From Chamaecyparis obtusa (taxonomy: Eukaryota > Streptophyta > Pinopsida > Cupressales > Cupressaceae), in assembly GCA_027943335.1 (NCBI GenBank), contig BSBK01000879.1:248001-312000 (forward strand): a stretch of 64,000 nt of DNA, read 5' to 3'. Positions within the stretch are counted from its first letter, which is position 1. The number at the start of each line of letters is the position of its first letter. The notes beneath the pieces are model-generated. The model saw only the letters and a list, made by a program, of their open reading frames with translations, was not told the origin of the DNA and did not search any database. Positions 35,538 through 47,089 of this stretch are shown in pieces. The translations under genes and the position numbers were made by a program.

Positions 35538-36211
35538 TGATGAAAAGGAGGATCAATAAGGGCCAAATATTATGGCACACCCTATCAAACCACCCTGCTC
35601 AACAACTATGCGGAAGCCACAACAATAAAGTGAGAAGGACTACATGATCTTTCATATATTAATCATCAATTGAAACATACATGCCAGGCTATAAGGCCTT
35701 CTCAGTTAGGGCCAGATATTACAATGAAGTACATAAGTCCTCAAACATGTGAGGATTTGCAGACAATCTCAATTCTATCTTCTACCTACTACCATCCAAC
35801 TACTGCCTTACTCCTAATCCTACCATCTACTTAAATACAAGAACCAACCAAATAATGAGTCAGCATCCAAATCCACAAATCATGGAAGGGACGACCAATA
35901 TAGGTCCACACATTTCCCAAAAGTGGTTACAAACATTAAACCCTCATCCCAAAAAAATTACACAAGTCGGCCTCAAAAAAATACAAAACTACACTACTCG
36001 ATAAGAAGTGATAACCAAGTGTCAGACAAGCATCACCACGCACCAGTGAATTAAATGATGACCTAGGAGATAACTGACCATACTTGGTAACCAAAGGAAA
36101 CTGACCAACACTGAAACCACTCGGTCAAAGAAGAAACAAACCAACACTGAAATATTCAAACTTCTTTTTGGTGACACAGGATTGCTAGGGACCCAAAATG
36201 CTCCTGCATCA
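35538..36211 (-). repeat. E1 5' LTR
   Basis: A 674-bp segment bounded by TGATG on the left and CATCA on the right, the same termini as the E2 LTRs. Its right end (ATGCTCCTGCATCA) is nearly the same as the E2 LTR end. It lies directly upstream of E1 gag in the minus-strand sense, with a primer-binding site in between. The partner LTR would lie left of position 1, so its TSD (expected from 36,212-36,216, GCACA) cannot be checked here. Confidence 0.82.
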
Positions 36212-36469
36212 GCACATCTCCAAATTATTTAGAGAACACAAAAGGAACATAGTTGCAATGATAATAAAATTGGGACCTCTAACCTTTTTTATAATATTGA
36301 CAAGTGCATAATAGTTTTAGGAGCCATTGTGTAAAGCCTTATTATGTATCTACTAGGAAAGAAATTATGTATTCTAAATCTATAGAAGATAGAGATCTAG
36401 ACTTTAAAATTAGAAAAAAAAAAATAGTACTTTCCAATCCTTACTTTTGTCTAGGGTCAATGCATTTTG

Positions 36470-37640
36470 AAAAATGATGCTAAAAAATGATCAGTTGTTT
36501 GGAAAAGTCTTAGACTATTTATTTTGTCATAGAATTTCAAAATAGAGGAATTGAACATGTGCATTTCATGTTATGGATAAAAGATGCACCTATATATGAA
36601 AATTGTTTGAACAGTAAAATTTAAAATTTTGTAGACAAATACATCTCATGTTATTCTTCCGTGCTTGATGCAAATATTGTCAAAATGTCAATTTATCATC
36701 ATACAAAATTTTCAATTGTTGATTTATTTTTTTGTTTCCTTTGATGATAAGAAAAAAAATATTAAAGCCCTTGACAAAGGTAAATTCTACAATGAAAGAC
36801 AATGCAAGAGACTTCTTCAAATAATTGGCAACTAAAGAATGCACAAAAGAAGATACATTTGACCATTTCTTTGATGAATTCAAAATAGATAAAGAAAATT
36901 ATATTGCAATCCTACAATCAAAAATTTCATGAAAAATTGTAATTCTAAAAAGGCATCCAATTGATATATGGATAAATACATTTGTAAATAAAGTGACAAC
37001 TCTATGGTATGTAAATATACACACATAATTTATTCTAGATGCATATATTGTTTCATCTTATTGCAACTCGTATATGACTAATAAAACAAAAAAATGCTCT
37101 TGTATTTTGCTAGTTGCAACAAAAATACACTTATGCTTATGATGAGAAAATATAATTTATACGCAAGCTAGGTAATGCATTGCTTAACTATCTAAAAATG
37201 TCTAGTCACCAAATAATACACATAGTTATCTTATTGTCGTTATGTATATCTTCAAGGAAAATTATTTTCATCAATGTTGCATAATCAAAGAGTAGAACTT
37301 ACATGTTAAAAAGTCCTAATCTATTAACAAAAGAATAAGATGATTTTGAAAACATAATGTTTTCCTCTACAATAGAAGAATATATATAATGATTATAAAC
37401 TTTTGAGGAAGTGACACTAGTTGAATATACAACTTTAAATATTCCAACAAGTAAAAATAAATAAAAAAGGGAAAAGCCACAAATAATATGTTATGCAAAA
37501 TATAACCCTCATATTGACCATGAAAAATATTGCAGGGAAAAGCTCATCTTATATGTGCCTTTTAGAAATAGTGAACAGATATTGTTAGTAGGTCATAAAA
37601 CATAAGTGCAAAATTCAATGCAAATAAAACACATATTTTA
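36470..37640 (+). pseudogene. Helitron Rep/helicase remnant
   Basis: Heavily decayed, but family segments follow in order on the plus strand. RGIEHVHFMLWIKDAP (near 36,545-36,590) is the HUH-type Rep motif region (HVH). DEFKIDKENYIAILQ is near 36,875-36,920. ILKRHPIDIW with the later FILDAYIV lies at about 36,945-37,050. IRKLGNALLNYLKMSSHQII (near 37,160-37,220) leads into SSRKIIFINV, and HEKYCREKLILYVPFRNSE is near 37,520-37,575. This matches the conserved order of Helitron RepHel and viral-type PIF1 helicase proteins. Many stops. I do not find a clear Helitron 3' hairpin with CTRR end. Confidence 0.75.
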
Positions 37641-39700
37641 GTTGTTGAATTTTATATTGTATTTTGTCTCCAATGGTAGAGATTAGTAGTAAATGTAGTA
37701 GTTTATAAATAAAATGTCTAAGATGATATACAACTACAATCACGAGAACAATGGTGCTACACTCACCAAGCCAAGGGTGAAATAATGGGGTAGTACAAAT
37801 ATAGTTGAATTAAATAAGTTCACATAGTTGATTTATCCAATTTAGATTGACAACCAATGGTTTTCTTTATTGAATCCTAATCATGTTGATAAACTAGGTC
37901 CCACATTATGATGATGACTATTATGTAGGACCTGAACACCTTGGACAATAAAAATTATTTAAATACTAAAACATTAATAAAACCATTTAAAAATAAAAAT
38001 ATTCATAACTATAAGATAATTGTTAAAATAAATCATTCAAAAACAAAAACAATCCCTACCTAGAGGTTTTTGATTGAATGTCTTAATCCCTTCGCCGCTT
38101 TCTCATATATTTTCAGAGAAAAATGAGGGGCTAAATACTCTTTTCACATATATATACTCAATGGATTTCAGTCAAAATAGATTCAGTCGGAACTAGTTCG
38201 ACCAAAATGATTTTAGTCGAAACCCCTGTGCCATGTGGCCCCCATGTCGCTTCCACATGGGTTTAGCATGAACACTTATAGCCGAAACCATTTCGGTCAA
38301 ATTCATTCTAGCCGAACCTATTTTGTTGGCCCAAGTGCGACACAAGTCCATACTTTTACCTAGGAATGACTAGCTCTGGGATGTGGTCTAATTAGATTTC
38401 TTGTAAGAGGGTTATGCTTTCCATGGAAGATCTGAGGATCTACTATGGTCTTGTAAGAATCTAGGCATTATAGTCTTTGTTTAAGTCATAAATCAAACAT
38501 ATCCTTGTCCAACTAAGCTTATTTTCAGAAAACAACTATCAAAGCAAAATATCATTTTTTTTTATATGTAGAAATATATTTTTTGAGATCCTAACTCTTT
38601 CTATAAGGTCATTCTAAGTGCACCAGTTGTAGTCAACTCAGTATAATGGTAAAATTGATGATCGTCCCTTGATCTATATGGCTGGATAAGGAATAGTTTT
38701 TTTTTATAAATAAATTAAAATATTATCATGAAAATTTTCATATGATAGGCAAGAATGTCGGTAAAATTCCAACATGATTGAGACCTTATCCTAGCTTAGA
38801 ACCCATAAAGAGAACTCATAAATTTGTTGCCAACTTTTGAATCAAATGGTGATAAAAGTTAAGAAGAATCAAGTATCTATTAATGTCATTGAAAACCGTC
38901 ATAAAAGTTTTGCAATAAAATTGGGTTTAAAAAGGTTAAATATTAATTAAGTATGCACAAGCCACTTCTCCGAAACATCTAAAAATAATCACGAGATGAA
39001 TAAATGCCAATAATTTACGGACAGGTTTTGAAACAAAAAAAGCTAAATAAATTGGAATAAAGAAGGTGCACTAAATTATAATTTTTGGATTGAAAACATA
39101 AGATATAAAATGCAGTAGAAAAGGAAACAAGAAATAATAAAGATTAAAAAATACAAATAAAATTTCACATGTGAAAAAAAAATTAATACTTCCAAGATAT
39201 TTAGAAAATCTTTTTTAATGTTAAAAAGGTGAAAATCTAAAATATAATTTATAAGTTATTTTAAAAATTTTAGAAATAAATTTCACATTAATAATTATGC
39301 CGAAGGCATTTCTTATATGAAACGCATCCGGCTGGGTTAACGCCATTGACAGCCTTTTATCTTGCCGTACGAAACCAACACGATTGAATTGATCGGGATC
39401 GTCCACCGCATTTGAAAAAACAAAAAACTGTTAAATTTTTGCATTGGGAACGCGACTGCAAAGCGATTGTTTAACTCACCACCAACCAGAGTTAGGTTGC
39501 AGTTTGCGAGGAGACACATCTACTCGTGATGTCAGAGGCCTCCTTGCTAGCAGTCTATTGTTTTATAAGTTCAAGATTTTGGTTGATGCCACTTGATTAC
39601 GGATTCTCGGTCGCATACCCACCGAATTCAGGGAATACACAGTGGTAAATATGCACACCATGTTTGGATGTAGTAATCTGTGTGTTCTGTGCCTTGTAAT
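37641..39700. other. AT-rich intergenic region
   Basis: No gene recognised. A patch at about 38,160-38,330 has loosely repeated TTTCGGTC/AGTCGAAA-type words (for example AGTCGGAACTAGTTCGACC and AGCCGAAACCATTTCGGTC), and base composition becomes richer in G+C after about 39,300. Confidence 0.4.
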
Positions 39701-39938
39701 AGGTGCGTGAGGATCTGACGGTGGTCATCTATGCGTGATGAGAGAAGATACCCATTGCGATCATGCGACAACCACACATTCGAATCCATAGTGAAAGTTT
39801 GATGCACGATTTACATCTCATTTGGATCTCAGGGTTTTCTTTCGGAACACCAAAAAGACATTTCTAAGCTTAAGTTACAGGCGTTCACAGAATCATCGGC
39901 AAGAGGAGTTCTTCGACCATCCGTGTACAGAAAAATAA

Positions 39939-40124
39939 GTGTCATATGCTAGGGTTGTGAAGCATGTGAGACCAGGTATGAAATTTTTTTTGTTTGAATA
40001 TGAACGAAGACAAATGTATGGAGTTTTTCAGGCGACAAGCAATGGAGCAATGAACATTTTGAAACTAGTCAATAGTAAATTTTGTAGGGAGCTTAAGTGT
40101 GTTCCTCAAATATACTCATTATGA
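39939..40124 (+). pseudogene. Possible DCD-domain gene fragment
   Basis: A short open frame reads VVKHVRPGMKFFLFEYERRQ, followed by MYGVFQATSNGAMNI. The plant DCD (Development and Cell Death) domain ends with a strongly similar stretch: V-x-x-I-x-PG-x-x-LFLF-Y, then L-x-G-x-F-x-A-x-S-x-G-x-NI. Only this C-terminal half is visible. An N-terminal half may be degraded in 39,830-39,930, where frames are broken. It follows a Helitron remnant and precedes a tandem array, so it could be a captured host exon. Another explanation is a relic of a host gene at this locus. Confidence 0.5.
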
Positions 40125-40568
40125 ATATTAATACGAAATCGTGAGTGATGGGCACGAGGAAACAGACTTGAATAAGCCATTTTAACCAAATCAAAGTCAA
40201 GTCAATTTTGTTTCTTAGGATCAATTCCTTCATCTCCTTACCACTCCAATATAATGAGTCATTTCTACAGACTGATTCAGAATTTGCAAGCGTCTTCATC
40301 TGTTGAAATGGCGTTGGTGGTAGCGGGTAGTTGCTTGCAAGCTATGTAAAATGAAATTGTCATTGAAAACTTGACTCTATGAATCTTCCACACAATATCA
40401 GGGAAATCAAGCCTGGTTAATTGTGTGTATAAGCTGTAATTGGTTCTGATTGTCAGTATTGGTTGACTATGACTCAATCCAAGTCTTTTGTCCTGTTTGA
40501 CGTGATAGGCACAACGAAGTAGATTTGAAATAAGCAGAGATATCCAAAATGGACTGGCATCCACCATG

Positions 40569-41128
40569 CTTTAAATTTCCTAGTCATGCATGTGATCAAG
40601 TCAGCGAGGTCAGAAAATGCTTGTATGCTGTCTAGAACATGACTCCCATCCTGAATTTCTACTCAACAATCAAAATTGATTGAAACTTTGTGTCATAATA
40701 GGGGAGAGTGCTTTAAATTGCCTAGTCATGCATGTGATCATGTCAGTGGGGTCAAAAAGTGCTTGTATGTTGTCCACAACGTGACTCCCATCCTGAATTT
40801 CTACTCAACAGTCAAAACTGATTGAAACTTTGTGTCATAATAGGGGAGAGTGCTTTAAATTGCCTAGTCATGCATGTGATCATGTCAGTAGGGTCAGAAA
40901 GTGCTTGTATGTTGTCCACAACGTGACTCCCATCCTGAATTTCTACTCAACAATCAAAAATTGATTGAAACTTTGTGTCATAATAGGGGAGAGTGCTTTA
41001 AATTGCCTAGTCATGCATGCGATCATGTCAGCAGGGTCAAAAAGTGCTTGTATGTTGTCCACAACGTGACTCCCATATTGAATTTCTACTCAATAGTCAA
41101 AATTGATTGAAACTTTGTGTCATAATAG
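40569..41128. repeat. Tandem array, four units of ~142 bp
   Basis: Units start CTTTAAATT(T/G)CCTAGTCATGCATG at 40,569, 40,711, 40,853 and 40,996, with spacings of 142, 142 and 143. Each ends GATTGAAACTTTGTGTCATAATAG. The duplicate segment has a single unit at 48,332. Confidence 0.92.
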
Positions 41129-42149
41129 TTCACGATTTAGACGTTGCCCACATTCAAACATAACTCTCATCATAAATCCATGTATGTTCTCATCGTATAA
41201 TAAAATGTGATTGTCATCATAAATAAGTTTCTGAGAACGAAGGAAGCAGACCTGAAAAAACCAAGCATCCATTGTGCTTTAAATTTCTCTCCTAGACTTT
41301 GCAATGCATTTAATCCTCTCAGTGGGACAGTTAGTGCTTGTATGCTATCCATAATGAATTTCAGGGGTTTGATCGTAACATTGTGTCACTCCAGTACAAC
41401 GTGTTTGAGGGGTTGTTACCTACTACACATTGTCATTTTAATTATTTATTTTCTTACTTATCTATTAAGAAATAGAAACAATAAAAAATGACAATTGAAT
41501 ATTCTTATTGTTCTACATTGACAATTTCCATATTTAGATTTAATTGTGTAGATTTTTTTTCATAATCTTACATCAAAGTAACTAAAAAAATTAAATTTAA
41601 ATAATTGAATGAAATGTATCCCTTGTTCTAAAAAACTACCAATCATGTAATGCCCCATCAACTACACAAGTATGGGTGTCCCTTTTGTACGACCATTGGT
41701 TTCACTTTTTTGGGGGTCATTTTGGACATCTTGACAAAGAGCATGTTGATGTGGAATCATATTTGATGATGTGGTCCTAAAACCTTGGTCATTTCAAGGG
41801 ACATGCCAAGTAAGTTGATATAGAATATTGGTAGTGATTTGAGATTTCCATGTACGATTTTGAGAAGTACTAATTTAGGGTCCTTAACTACTAGGTCCTC
41901 TCTCCTAAGTGATTTCAAATTATGCATGTAAGGTTTGCATTTAGAATCACTCAAATATTTAGATAAGAAAATAAAAAAACTTGAAATAGAGCAGGAAGAC
42001 AACAATATGCATTGTAAAAAATTGGAGGTCTATTGAATCCTCTAAAACCATCTCCAATGGGTACTCCCCTCAATATGTATTCTGATTCAAGATTTTTAGA
42101 TTTAAAAGAGAATCCATTCATTGGTAAGATTTGTACATCTCTTCTTGTT

Positions 42150-42903
42150 GCATCCCCTCTAAGAGATGTTACAATCAACAAACTCAGCTAATTAGGAGTT
42201 TCCTTTGGGCTAAATGGGGTAATAAAAAAGGCCTTCCAACATCCTCATGGAATCAATGCATCCAATCAAAAGATAATTGGTGGTTTGGGAATTATTGACC
42301 CATATACCCAAGCCACATGTCTTACTACAAATTGGATTGTTGGGGCTTTAGATGGAGAGGCTCCTTAAAAGTTCTTAGTTCGACATCACATTAATTTGAG
42401 AGATAAACTACTTCTTGCCCCCTTTTTCAAAACCCATGTGGATTTGCCCCTTTAATTCTATTTCCAGTTTTCTTCAAAAATACCTTCTAATAGGTTGTAC
42501 TGGTCTGATCAATCCTGAAGTCAAGGCATGAGCTTTGGTACTTCTTCCATTTGGTAGAACGACTTAGACCAACAACATAGAAAACCTATAGGGGTATTTA
42601 AAAACCTCAAGGAAAAACATTTGTTCCGAAAATGAATTCAAAATTTTAATGATGTGTGATTCCACCAATTTTAATTGGATACCATGGCACCAACTCAAAG
42701 CCCAATTCAAGTAATTCTCTTTTGATAAATATTTTCTTTCAGAAGTTCAACAACTAGTGACCATTTAATAGTTTTTTTTTTCTTTTTGTCCACTCCTTGC
42801 CATGAGCACTTCCTAAAGGATTGAAAATAGCCTAACATGTGAAGTATCCAATCTTTTCCTTTTAAAATTATTTATTGACAGCTCCTTCCAAATATCTCCT
42901 TGG
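42150..42903 (+). pseudogene. LINE (L1-type) ORF2 C-terminal fragment, copy a
   Basis: The plus strand gives SRLIRSFLW-like LIRSFLWAKWGNKKGLPTSSWN (near 42,185-42,250), then the GGLGI-like region, PIYPSH and a W-x-VL-x-x-HH-like segment near 42,360. This is the pattern after the RT palm of plant L1 elements (R-FLW, K-x-x-W-x-x-C, GGLGI, then KW and W-x-x-L). Frames are broken. The fragment is cut at 42,903 by the T3 LTR, and the rest of the homologous sequence (zf-RVT) appears at 50,569-50,930. Confidence 0.7.
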
Positions 42904-43937
42904 TGTGTGCTCAAAAGATGTCACACTTCTATGAGTCCTTCAATCCAAGATCACTCAATAATGAGGTCTTGAATATCGACTCATAGCTCTCTATCCATAG
43001 AGTGCATGGGTTTGTATTAGAGGCCCTCAGATTCAGACCTAGTTCGATCCTTATGCAAGTACACCATGAAACGAGAGATTCAAAGAGAGATAGCAAGAAT
43101 GCTAGCCTCCATGATCATCAAGTTATGTATGCTAATGAAAATGGAAACTATCCTAAATGATAACAATGCAAGAAAGTAAGCTAAAACTATAAAAATAAAG
43201 TGCTTATGCAAGATCTAATCTATGAAATGGAAACATGAATCTAAGTTATTATGTAAATGCAACACTAAGCTAAATGGGTTGCTATGAAAGCATGAGAGAA
43301 GAAGACAAGAAGAGAGAAGTTTTAGCATTCAAGCTCAAGGGCCCAAGCTCTTCTTTAAAGTTTCTCTTCAATCCTGCAAAATAACAATAGCATGAAATCT
43401 CTTGTGTTGAATTAGAAGGAGAGGTCTTCTTATATAAGAAAAGATGAAGGCTTTTGCATTCTCAAGAGCAATGTGGGATAAATCCCTCAAGAAGTAAAAA
43501 TGGAGGGAAAACAAGAAGAGAGGGAAAATAATTTATTTATTTATTTTTATTTTGACTTATTTCCCTCATCACAAAGAGAGATTTAAGGGGGGTTTTATTT
43601 ATTAAATGAGGGATTCTCTTTTAATTTAAACAAGATGAGACCTATTTAATTAAAAGAGAGAATATTGATTAAATAAGATAAAATTATTTAATCAAAGGAG
43701 ATTTTCCTTTAATTAAATGAAATTATTTTATTTAATAGATATTTTCTTTTATTAAATAAGCTTATTTTTTTTTATTTAAGAGAGAATGCTTCTTTTAATT
43801 AAATAAAATTGAATTAATTTCGATTTGATCAAAGAAATCGATTTGAATGAAAATGTTTGCAAAACATTGATTCAAGAATTTTATAATATTGAAGAATGGG
43901 GGCCTAAAGTTTAGGTGACCATTTTAGGGTGCATACA
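42904..43937 (-). repeat. T3 3' LTR
   Basis: 1,034 bp from TGTGTGCTC to GCATACA. The left end resembles the inverted end of the T1 LTR (TCACACTTCTATGA, AATGAGGTCT, CATAGCTC) and the right end matches T2 (GACCATTTTAGGGTGCATACA). A TATA-like TTATATAAG lies near 43,430. It carries long A/T-rich tracts at 43,530-43,830. Confidence 0.85.
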
Positions 43938-45640
43938 TTTGCCCATCTTTGACTAATGTGTGATCTTTATGGGAACACATGTAGTCAAAGAATGAGGTTG
44001 AAGTGTGAGATCGATTTGGGATCACAAAACAACCCAGACGTGTGATCGACGGACGGGAACACATCAGGACAAAGATAAGCTGATTGAAAAAGACAAAGCC
44101 AACACCCCTATAAATAGATAGTTGTTAAGTCTCAGATAAGAGATAATAATCTCAAGCAAGGTTGCCCCAAGTGAAGCAATTTTGATAAAGCTGAATCAAG
44201 GATTGAATTTTGATAGGTACTACCCCCTCGTGATCAAAATTGAAATGAGATAGAGGAGAAACAAAAAATTGATAAATTTGATCAAATCAAACTAAAGATA
44301 AGGTTCTTGATGTAAGATGAAGGATATAAGGATCACATAACCAAGTTTTTCATTAAGAAAAATTATACTCCAAGGTTGAATTAGAAGAAAAGAATGGGTG
44401 TGAAAGTGAATGGAAGATGGAAGTTTGGAAGAGGTGGATTGAGAGAAGAAAGAGAATGTCCTTTAAGAAAGAGGATGCCTCAAAATCAATCAACTATTTA
44501 AGATAGGAAATTTTGATTGAGATCAAGAAAGAAGATGAAGATCAAAACGTGACCACATTTTATCAAAGGTCCAAAAGAAAGATGAAGAAAAACCCTCTCA
44601 AACTCGTAATGCATCCTAAAAATGCAAATGAACATGAAGTCTATCAATGCAAGCTACATGAAAATGCAAAGGTGTACTTGCAATAGAGAAATTGTAACAT
44701 AGGATTTGTGTTCATCATTCATTAGAGAATGTAAAGGAAATTATTGTCATCATTGGGCCATTATTAATGGACATCGAAAAAGCACACAATCTTCAATAGT
44801 CACAAATGCGACTATGAAGATATGAATGTGATTTATATCGGATTGGAATGTGGAAAGATTCTAACATAAGCATCAAAGACATAAAGGTCAAGATGACTTC
44901 GATGTTAGCTTACCGAATTTGATGTAGCAAAACCACTCCCTCATCAAGGCATAAGTGTCGGGATGACCATGAGAACAGTTGTGTGAAAAAAGTCAAGGAT
45001 GATGCCTCAAAGCACCCAAGTGTTTCAAGGGAACAACAAGAGACAATCAAGAGCTTCAAGACCACACCCACAAGTAGAAGGCAAATAAAAACATGCCCCA
45101 TGCCCCAAGTCCTCTAGCTATGCATCATGGAGAGACTTATTAGACAAGGACACTCAACGAAAATCAATAATATTTAGCACACAATGAAAACATCATGACA
45201 TAGCTCAACCATTAAATGTTGTGTTTAAAAGCTAAGTGTGTTAATTGATACTGAGTTCTGAGTATAAGGATCAAATGCTTGCAAATAGGTAAGATCATTT
45301 GACAAAACTAGGTAAGAACAAACTGATAAGTGTTGAAAAACACTCGATGTCAGGGGTTGTATTTCAAAACACATGTGGGATGGATAACGGCTATAAGGAT
45401 AAGACACCGATTGACTGTTAACAGTTATATACAATGGTCACGAAGACAAGATGTAAAGTGACTGTTAATGGCCATATGCAACGGTCACAAAGACGAGATC
45501 GGGACATGGATGAATTGTTACCAACTATGTACAATGGCTAGTGTTATGGATGGCTATTTAAGCCAAGGAGAATTCGTGAGATTAGACACAACAAGTGTAT
45601 CAGAGAAGAAGGTGGATAGAGAGAAATCATTAGTATGACA
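43938..45640 (-). other. T3 3' non-coding region
   Basis: Starts with the polypurine tract (minus strand CAAAGATGGGCAAA) and continues with sequence colinear with the T2 3' region, including AGTGTGAGATCGATTTGGGATCACAAAACAACCCAGA at about 44,000-44,035. No coding region on the minus strand. Confidence 0.6.
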
Positions 45641-45649
45641 AAGACAAAA

Positions 45650-46681
45650 TACTAGATAAAATGAGCTGAAGTAGAAGAGGTGAGGAAGGTGGTGAGGAGA
45701 GTGTAGATGAAAGACAGGTGAGGCCAAAACTTACCATAAGATGACCCCAAAGGGATCTAGGCCCTTTGTTGTCACACGCTGCGTTGAGGGAGAAAACAGA
45801 GGATGCAGGTGAGGGAAGCCAGGAGGCCACAACCCAGGAGCAATATGCATCATGGAGACCCAGCTATCCGATATTTTCTAGTTTCTTTGAACAAGGTCGA
45901 CGAGGTGATCAGCAATAGAGATTAAATCCTATTGTACATCGACCAGAACCAGAGCTAATTGTCACAGCGCAAGAAATGATACCGGAGCTAGTAATGTGGC
46001 CACGATTTGTGGTGGAGGAAGACTACAATGCAGTGGTTAAATAGAGAGACACCTTGCAGCAACATGATGGAAAAAGAAAGGGCAGATCAAGCAGAGAGTG
46101 AGGTGACATGGTTGTAAGGTATGGTAGATAGGGGATGGGAAGACAGTGCCCAACCTAAAGCATCTCGTATGCGGAGGTTGATAGAGGCAGAATGGGCTTG
46201 AGCAGATCATGCCTAGGTAGCTTACAATGCCTTGCAGAGAAGACTGGAAGCATCCCAAAAGACAATGACAACAATTGATGCCTTGTCAGAGGAAACATAA
46301 GAGAAAATGACTGTTGTGATGGAACAAGTGAACCATCTGAAACAACAACTAGAGGAAGTGACAACAAATAGGGATCAGTGGAGGTTCCTAGCCAAGACCT
46401 ACCAAGGTGAGTGAGATGTTGCACGGAAGGTGGTAACGCTTCCCAGGGATTCTCAGCTAATGATGGAGACTCTATCAGTAATGAAAGAGTCAGCGAAGGT
46501 TGGGTGGGAGGCGGCCTATTACAAGGGATTATACCATCAGGTAGTCCTAGTAGATCAGAGGCGAGATGAAGGAATGCCATAGAGGATGGCTAGACCAATC
46601 AAAGGTTTTGGTGTCTGTCCACCAAGGCACAGAAGTGGTAGTAGAGGTTCTTCATCATTAGAACCTGGGAAGGCGGAGTAG
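45650..46681 (+). pseudogene. T3 antisense ORF (between pol and 3' LTR), decayed
   Basis: On the strand opposite to pol, one frame can be read from about 46,110 to a stop at 46,679-46,681: ...RMRRLIEAEW, YNALQRRLEASQKTM, VVMEQVNHLKQQLEEVTTNR, DQWRFLAKTYQGE, GWEAAYYKG, then an Arg/Ser-rich tail RHRSGSRGSSS. The middle has heptad-like Leu/Val spacing suggestive of a coiled coil. Internal stops (for example near 46,300, 46,410 and 46,578) mostly look like single base changes. Tat elements such as Grande and Retand are known to carry antisense ORFs here. Earlier segments (45,650-46,100) are coding-like but frame-broken. Confidence 0.6.
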
Positions 46682-47089
46682 TGACACAAGTGTTGTTTTG
46701 TTTTATTTTTTCTCTTTTTTGTAGTTTGTTTGGCTAGACACATGATGTGTACCAAATGTATTCACCATGTTATATATATAAAAGGATGATTTTGTGTGTC
46801 CAAATTTTGTTATTTTTCATTTTATTATGGGTATACACAATTGGGATGATGTGCTAAAAGAATTGTAATAGATAAAGGAACTAAACTATCACAAGTGGCA
46901 CTTGTTCTTTGGTTTTCACCACTAAGGACTTTGCATAATTTGTTTGTATTTTTTTGCTACCAAGGTGTCTGTTTCCAGGTTTTCACTAAGGCACTTTTTT
47001 TTTTGGATTTTTCACAATATATCATGTTTTTGAATTTTTTCCAGGATCAATAAGTATGTACAAAGGATGCCCCCAAATAGAATGGGCAT

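Larger units (their letters stand above)
40528..42903. repeat. Duplicated segment, left copy (B)
   Basis: Aligns with 48,292-50,568 from AAATAAGCAGAGATATCC through CTCCTTGG with a few percent substitutions. It differs by four against one 142-bp tandem units and by a gap of about 350 bp near 41,425. It contains the array, unassigned DNA and a LINE fragment. Its right end is the insertion point of T3. Confidence 0.9.

Noticed and set aside
41951..42181. Minus-strand open frame conserved at 49,617-49,847
   Set aside because: The conservation is explained by the B/B' duplication. The plus strand of the same DNA reads as LINE RT-distal sequence, and the minus frame shows no family resemblance.
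46155..46580. 141-codon minus-strand open frame in T3
   Set aside because: It is the complement of the antisense coiled-coil frame. Its Ser/Leu/Pro-rich composition is what the complement of Glu/Gln/Lys codons gives, and it matches no Tat protein.
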